Source of the DNA: CAZJHD01 sp964545855
GTDB taxonomy: Bacteria > Planctomycetota > UBA1135 > JACQFD01
Direction: 5' to 3'
DNA length: 64,000 bases
Assembly: GCA_964545855.1 (NCBI GenBank)
Contig: CAZJHD010000017.1
Location: 20,160-84,159 of the forward strand
The position numbers and the translations under genes were made by a program. Every line of letters starts with the position of its first letter. The stretch's first letter is position 1. Below the pieces are notes generated by a model, which searched no databases, was not told where the DNA came from, and worked only from the letters and a program-made list of their open reading frames with translations. Positions 60,002-64,000 of the stretch are shown in pieces.

Positions 60002-61492
60002 ATGAAGATCACCTCCTCCGAGCGCGCCGCTGGCGCCGAGACGACGCCGCTCCTCGCGCTCCTCTGCATCGAGGGCGTCGCACCGGAGCTGCCCTCGGGG
60101 CTCTCGCTCCCGGCGCGCGTCCTCGCCGATTTCCGGGGGAAGCTGCGTCAGACGGTGGTCGCCTACCCCGAGGGACGAAGCCGCGTCGAGCGCGTGGCGC
60201 TCGTGGGTCTCGGCCCGAAGGGGAAGCTCGGGGCGGAGGAGCTCCGGCGCGGCGCCGCGATCGCCTGGGCCGCGGCCCGCGACCGCAGCGCGACGAAGCT
60301 CTCGATCGCGCTGGCGGCGGACCTGCCGAAGGCGCTCGACCCCGGCGTCGTGGGGCGCTCGCTGGCGGAGGGCGTCGTGCTCGCCTCCTACCGCAATCTG
60401 CGGTTCAAGGGCGCCGAGGCGCGGAAGGCGTCGGCGAAGCAGAAGAGCCCGGAGCGCGCGGTGCTCCACGGCAAGGGCTCCGACTTCGTGCACGGCGTCG
60501 AGCGCGGCGCGCGCGTGGCCGAGGCCGTGAACTTCGCGCGCGACCTCGAGGACTCGCCGGCGAACTTCGCGACGCCCCGCGTGCTCGCGGCGGCGGCGAA
60601 CAAGCTCGCGGGCCGGCGCGTCACCTGCCGGGTCCTCGAGGAGAAGGACATGAAGCGGCTCGGCATGGGCGCGCTCCTCGGCGTCTCCCAGGGCTCCAGC
60701 GAGCCGGCGAAGCTGATCGTCCTGCGCTACCGGCCGAAGGGACGCGTCCGCGAGCGCATCGCCGTCGTGGGCAAGGGTCTCACGTTCGACTCGGGCGGCA
60801 TCTCCATCAAGCCCTCGGCCGCCATGGACGAGATGAAGTACGACATGTGCGGCGGCGGCGCCGTGCTGGGGCTCTTCCACGCGCTCCGCGAGATGGACCT
60901 GCCCCTCGAGGTGATCGGCGTCGTGCCGGCCTCCGAGAACCTCCCGGACGGCAAGGCCTACAAGCCGAGCGACGTGCTCCAGGCGATGAACGGCACGACC
61001 ATCGAGGTGCTGAACACGGACGCCGAGGGGCGTCTCATCCTCTGCGACGCGATCTGCTACGTGGAGAAGGAGTTCGAGCCCGACGTCATCGTCGACCTCG
61101 CGACGCTCACGGGCGCCGTCGTCGTGGCGCTCGGTCACGAGGCGACGGGCGTGCTCGGCAACGACGACGCGACGCGCGACGCCGTCTGCGACGCGGGAGA
61201 GCGCGCCGGCGAGCGGTGCTGGCCGCTGCCGCTCTGGGACGTGCATCGCGACCAGATGAAGAGCGACCTCGCCGACCTGAAGAACATCAACTCCGGCAAG
61301 GACGGCGGCGGCGCCATCGCGGGCGGCGCGTTCCTCGCGCACTTCGTGAAGAAGGCGAAGTGGGTGCACATGGACATCGCCGGCACCGCCTGGGGCGGCC
61401 GCGAGCGCGACTACCTCCACTCCTCCGGCGCGAACGGCGTCGGCGTGCGCACGCTCGTGCAGTTCCTGCTGGACCGGGCGGCGCGGCGTTGA
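60002..61492 (+). CDS. pepA: leucyl aminopeptidase (M17)
   Basis: 496 residues, family-typical. Removes N-terminal residues from peptides in the cytoplasm using two metal ions. The catalytic domain has VGKGLTFDSGGISIKPS (metal and catalytic Lys/Asp), MKYDMCGGGAVLG and the signature NTDAEGRLILCDA, followed by DLATLTGA. The N-terminal macro-like domain is present. In some bacteria PepA also binds DNA in recombination and regulation. ATG 60002 is preceded by no strong Shine-Dalgarno. The stop overlaps the nfo start. Confidence 0.96.
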   Translation: MKITSSERAAGAETTPLLALLCIEGVAPELPSGLSLPARVLADFRGKLRQTVVAYPEGRSRVERVALVGLGPKGKLGAEELRRGAAIAWAAARDRSATKLSIALAADLPKALDPGVVGRSLAEGVVLASYRNLRFKGAEARKASAKQKSPERAVLHGKGSDFVHGVERGARVAEAVNFARDLEDSPANFATPRVLAAAANKLAGRRVTCRVLEEKDMKRLGMGALLGVSQGSSEPAKLIVLRYRPKGRVRERIAVVGKGLTFDSGGISIKPSAAMDEMKYDMCGGGAVLGLFHALREMDLPLEVIGVVPASENLPDGKAYKPSDVLQAMNGTTIEVLNTDAEGRLILCDAICYVEKEFEPDVIVDLATLTGAVVVALGHEATGVLGNDDATRDAVCDAGERAGERCWPLPLWDVHRDQMKSDLADLKNINSGKDGGGAIAGGAFLAHFVKKAKWVHMDIAGTAWGGRERDYLHSSGANGVGVRTLVQFLLDRAARR

Positions 61493-62418
61493 GGCGCGCG
61501 GGGAGCGGCGCCGGCGCGCGGAGCGGCTCCGGCCGGAAGGACGACGCGCCGACGCTCCTCGGGTCGCACGTCTCCGTCGCCGGCGGGCTCCACGAGGGCG
61601 TGCGCCGGCTCGCCGCCTACCGCGCCCTCGGCGCGAACGCGATCCAGGTCTTCACGAAGAACAGCAGCCAGTGGGAGGCGAGGCCCGTCGATCCCGAGGC
61701 GGCAGAGCGCTTCCGCGCCGCCTGCGCGGAGAGCGGCGTCCTCTACGCGGCGACCCACGACAGCTACCTGATCAACCTGGCGTCGACGGGGGAGATGGCG
61801 AAGAAGTCGTACCGGGCCTTCGTCGACGAGATCCGACGCTGCGACGCCTACGGGATCGGAGACCTCGTCTTCCACCCGGGTGCCCACGTGGGCGCGGGCA
61901 CGGCGCCGGGGTTGAAGCGCGTGGCGAAGGCGATGCGGCGCGCGCTCGACGCGACGGCGGACTCGCGCGTGCGGCTCCTGATCGAGATCACGGCGGGCCA
62001 GGGCACCTGCCTCGGCGCGCGCTTCGAGGAGGTGCGCGACCTGCTGGAGCTCGCCGGCGCTCCCGATCCGCGGATCGGCACCTGCTTCGACACGTGCCAC
62101 GCGCACGCGGCGGGCTACGACCTCTCGACGGAGGCGTCGGCGCGCCGCGTCTTCGACGAGTTCGACCGCGTCGTGGGCGCGTCGACGGTCGGGCTCTTCC
62201 ACCTGAACGACGCGAAGAAGCCCCTCGGCTCGCGCGTCGACCGCCACGAGCACATCGGGAGCGGCTCGATCGGTCTCGCGGGCTTCCGCGCGCTCGCCGC
62301 CGACGCGCGCTTCCGGCGCGTGCCGAAGGTGCTGGAGACGGAGAAGGGCGTGAACCCGTCGACGGGCCGCGACTACGACGAGGAGAACCTGGAGCGGCTG
62401 CGGGCGCTCGGGATGTAG
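61489..62418 (+). CDS. nfo: endonuclease IV (AP endonuclease)
   Basis: 309 residues. Cleaves DNA 5' of abasic sites in base excision repair with three zinc ions. Metal-binding motifs are complete: THDSYLINLAS, FHPGAHVGAG, LIEITAGQG, GTCFDTCHAHAAGYD and HLNDAKKPLGSRVDRHEHIG. No ATG or GTG precedes the conserved LLGSHVSVAGG, so the TTG at 61489, which overlaps the pepA stop as TTGA, is the likely start, giving a 20-residue Gly/Ser/Arg-rich extension. Translational coupling to pepA is implied. Confidence 0.94.
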   Translation: MRRAGSGAGARSGSGRKDDAPTLLGSHVSVAGGLHEGVRRLAAYRALGANAIQVFTKNSSQWEARPVDPEAAERFRAACAESGVLYAATHDSYLINLASTGEMAKKSYRAFVDEIRRCDAYGIGDLVFHPGAHVGAGTAPGLKRVAKAMRRALDATADSRVRLLIEITAGQGTCLGARFEEVRDLLELAGAPDPRIGTCFDTCHAHAAGYDLSTEASARRVFDEFDRVVGASTVGLFHLNDAKKPLGSRVDRHEHIGSGSIGLAGFRALAADARFRRVPKVLETEKGVNPSTGRDYDEENLERLRALGM

Positions 62419-62483
62419 AGCCGGGAGCCGTGCGCCGGAGCGCGCGCTGTGCGGCGGGCGGCCGCGGACCGATACTCCCGGCC

Positions 62484-62780
62484 ATGAGATTCCTCCGCAG
62501 CCTCGCGCTCGCGCTCTCGCTCCCCCTGCTGGCCGGCGCCTGCGTGTTCTCCCACACGCGCACGCCGCTCGACACCGACCTCTCGGTGACCCGCCTCGGC
62601 TCGAAGACGGGCACGTCGACGGCTCGCAGCATCCTCTGGCTCGTCGCCTGGGGCGACGCATCGTCGGCGGCCGCCGCCAAGGACGGCGGCATCGAGGTCC
62701 TGAATCACATGGACAGCGAGCAGCTCTTCATCCTCTTCGGCGTCTACGCGAGCTACACGACGATCGTCCATGGGGACTGA
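62484..62780 (+). CDS. TRL-like small lipoprotein
   Basis: 98 residues. Lipoprotein signal MRFLRSLALALSLPLLAGAC (Cys20), then a segment (GSKTGTSTARSILWLVAWGD, AAAKDGGIEVLNHMDSEQL, YASYTTIVHG) resembling the TRL-like family of small exported proteins of unknown function. It overlaps the next small lipoprotein gene by 11 bases, so they form a two-gene unit. Confidence 0.78.
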   Translation: MRFLRSLALALSLPLLAGACVFSHTRTPLDTDLSVTRLGSKTGTSTARSILWLVAWGDASSAAAAKDGGIEVLNHMDSEQLFILFGVYASYTTIVHGD

Positions 62781-63117
62781 TCGCCGCCGTGGAGCCGCGC
62801 GCCTCGCCGCGGTCCTCTCGCTCCTGCTCGCCGCACCCGGCTGCATGACGCCGCGGGGGCTCCTCTACGAGGACATCTGCCTGCCCCTCACGACGAACAT
62901 GCGCGGGACGCCCGTCGGCACGAAGCAGAGCGACCTCTCGACGAAGGAGGTCCGCGATCCGATCTTCACGGGCGCGAGCGTCGGCTGGGACTCGAGGGCC
63001 GTCGGCGACATCGCGAAGCAGAACGGCTTCGAGGAAGTGCACTTCGCCGACTTCCGGAGCTTCAGCATCCTGCTCGGGATCTTCGGGCAGGAGTCGGTGA
63101 TCCTCTCGGGACGCTGA
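62770..63117 (+). CDS. small lipoprotein of unknown function
   Basis: 115 residues from ATG 62770. Signal peptide with basic n-region (MGTDRRRGAARLAAVLSLL) and lipobox APGC (Cys25). The mature domain includes DPIFTGASVGWDSRAVGDI and HFADFRSFSILLGIFGQES, which resembles small proteins often encoded beside TRL-like genes. It overlaps the TRL-like gene by 11 bases and lies just before two tRNA genes. Confidence 0.75.
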   Translation: MGTDRRRGAARLAAVLSLLLAAPGCMTPRGLLYEDICLPLTTNMRGTPVGTKQSDLSTKEVRDPIFTGASVGWDSRAVGDIAKQNGFEEVHFADFRSFSILLGIFGQESVILSGR

Positions 63118-63126
63118 GCGAGCCGC

Positions 63127-63213
63127 TGGTCGGGGCGGAGGGAGTCGAACCCTCATGGCCCGGAGGCCGGGGGATTTTAAGTCCCCTGCGTCTGCCAGTT
63201 GCGCCACACCCCG
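63127..63213 (-). tRNA. tRNA-Leu (anticodon UAA)
   Basis: 87 bases including an encoded 3' CCA. The acceptor stem CGGGGTG pairs with CGCCCCG, the discriminator is A, the D region reads TGGCGCAACTGGCAGACGC, the anticodon loop is CTTAAAA, the variable arm is long (class II) and the T loop is GGTTCGACT. All stems fold. Confidence 0.95.
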
Positions 63214-63268
63214 TGACTGCGCGCTTCCTTGCGATGCCAACGCGGCCAAGCTAGCGTTCGCGCGCTTC

Positions 63269-63345
63269 GGCGGCATAGCCAAGTGGCCCAAGGCGACTGA
63301 TTGCAAATCAGTTATCCCCCGGTTCGAATCCGGGTGCCGCCTCCA
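63269..63345 (+). tRNA. tRNA-Cys (anticodon GCA)
   Basis: 77 bases including encoded CCA. Acceptor GGCGGCA pairs with TGCCGCC; the discriminator is U, the cysteine identity base. Anticodon loop TTGCAAA with stem CTGAT/ATCAG; T arm CCCGGTTCGAATCCGGG. It is convergent-flank to tRNA-Leu, 55 bases apart on the other strand. Confidence 0.96.
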
Positions 63346-63426
63346 GAGAGCCCGCGATGATCCCGCCGAGAAGCCGGCGCCAGCCTGCCGCGGATCGGAC
63401 CTGCGCCGCCCCGGGGCGGACCGCCT

Positions 63427-63714
63427 TCAGGGCTTCTTGAAGAGCCGGTCGAACGCTTCGCGCGACTTGCGGCGCTTCTGCTCGTCGTCGACGACGACCT
63501 CGCCGAGATCGAACTCCTCGCACTGGTTCTTCCCCTCGGCGTCGCGCGGCGGGTCGGCCGAGAGACTCTTGCACCAGTTCCAGGCGCGCGACGGATCGTA
63601 GTGGCGGCAGCTCTTGCACGCGTGCAGCGCCGCGCCACACTTCGAGCACGTCGCGTCGAAGCCGGGGGTCCCGGGATTCGACCAGGGCGTTCCGCACTGA
63701 TGACAACCTTTCAC
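63427..63714 (-). CDS. zinc-ribbon protein of unknown function
   Basis: 95 residues from GTG 63714. Cysteines C4-x2-C7 and C23-x2-C26 form a zinc ribbon, with further C33-x2-C36 and C48/C65 that could make a second site. The C-terminal tail is charged (DDEQKRRKSREAFDRLF). Similar small CxxC proteins are widespread in Planctomycetes without assigned function. It is divergent from a membrane protein gene starting 4 bases away. Confidence 0.78.
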   Translation of the reverse strand: MKGCHQCGTPWSNPGTPGFDATCSKCGAALHACKSCRHYDPSRAWNWCKSLSADPPRDAEGKNQCEEFDLGEVVVDDEQKRRKSREAFDRLFKKP

Positions 63715-63717
63715 GGC

Positions 63718-64000
63718 GTGCTCCCACCGGACGAGACCGGCGGCGGCGCGGAAGACTACTGCGCGTCCCCCGGGGCGGCAACCGGAGCGATGCTCGCCGC
63801 GCTCCTCGGCGCCGCCGTGACGGCCGCCGCCGTCGCGGGATCGGTCGCTCTGGCGGCACCGGCGCAGCGGCCCGCCGTCCTCGCCGTCGCCGTCGCGGTG
63901 CTGGCGGCGCCCCTCGGAGCGCTCGCGATCTCGGCGGTCGCCCTCTCCGCGCGGCGCGCGCTCGGCGCCACGCTCGCCGCCGTCGTGGCGTCGGCCCTCG
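63718..64000 (+). CDS. multi-spanning membrane protein, 5' part only
   Basis: The frame is open from GTG 63718 (or ATG 63790) to the window edge. After about 24 polar residues (ETGGGAEDYCASPG) it encodes at least two Ala/Val-rich membrane helices (MLAALLGAAVTAAAVAGSV, AVLAVAVAVLAAPLGALAI). The gene continues beyond the window. No family can be given. Confidence 0.55.
   Translation, partial: MLPPDETGGGAEDYCASPGAATGAMLAALLGAAVTAAAVAGSVALAAPAQRPAVLAVAVAVLAAPLGALAISAVALSARRALGATLAAVVASAL

Overview
The window is very GC-rich DNA (about 70% G+C by eye), almost fully coding and on both strands. The gene content points to a bacterium of the Planctomycetota or a close PVC relative. The main evidence is a PVC-type c-type cytochrome/beta-propeller protein fused to a DUF1080 (3-keto-disaccharide hydrolase) domain, a Ser/Thr kinase fused to a formylglycine-generating-enzyme (FGE) domain, a planctomycete-style ECF sigma factor coupled to a second kinase, and a split-looking MreB-like actin gene. 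This is inferred from family content; no rRNA is present. Long antisense ORFs are everywhere because of the base composition and were ignored. No intergenic gap exceeds 300 bases.

Layout. 1-8831 (+): end of a HEAT-repeat gene, murA, a complete tripartite efflux operon (TolC, MacA-like adaptor, MacB-like ATPase and permease) and a YihY/BrkB membrane protein. 8851-10323 (-): a HEAT plus VWA-like secreted protein. 10539-16759 (+): a translation/housekeeping block (ffh, rpsP, a degenerate endonuclease III-like protein, maf, rpmE, prfA, prmC) with one antisense lipoprotein. 16747-19984 (-): a sulfatase-superfamily protein, a dicarboxylate symporter and a PilZ protein. 20085-24785: ssb, a secreted protein, a metallophosphoesterase (-), then a coiled-coil gene and an MreB-like actin ended by a clear hairpin. 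24874-27014 (-): a radical SAM protein with unusual cysteine spacing and a Crp/Fnr regulator, separated by a 26-bp-arm inverted repeat. 27207-32004 (+): small protein, moaD, moaE, secreted protein, ECF sigma, kinase, membrane protein and a DUF433/DUF5615 toxin-antitoxin pair. 32018-39928 (-): PVC cytochrome, kinase-FGE and aldehyde dehydrogenase. 40164-45862 (+): lipoprotein, ETF-ubiquinone oxidoreductase and a fused MFS/spermidine-synthase-like protein.

45877-58108 (-) is the accessory region of most interest: four co-directional genes. In transcription order these are two tandem PPC-TPR-CHAT (caspase-like) paralogues with a 4-base start/stop overlap, then after 237 bases an AlbA_2/HATPase protein and a cyclase-like-NACHT-HEAT STAND ATPase, also with a 4-base overlap. 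The domain mix resembles bacterial NLR and caspase conflict systems, but joint function is inference. 58277-64000: a TPR lipoprotein, pepA, nfo (start overlapping the pepA stop), two small lipoproteins, tRNA-Leu (-), tRNA-Cys (+), a zinc-ribbon protein (-) and the start of a membrane protein cut by the window edge.

Many adjacent co-directional genes overlap by 4 bases (GTGA, ATGA or TTGA), which indicates translational coupling. Several transcription units start downstream of a TACNNT -10-like hexamer.
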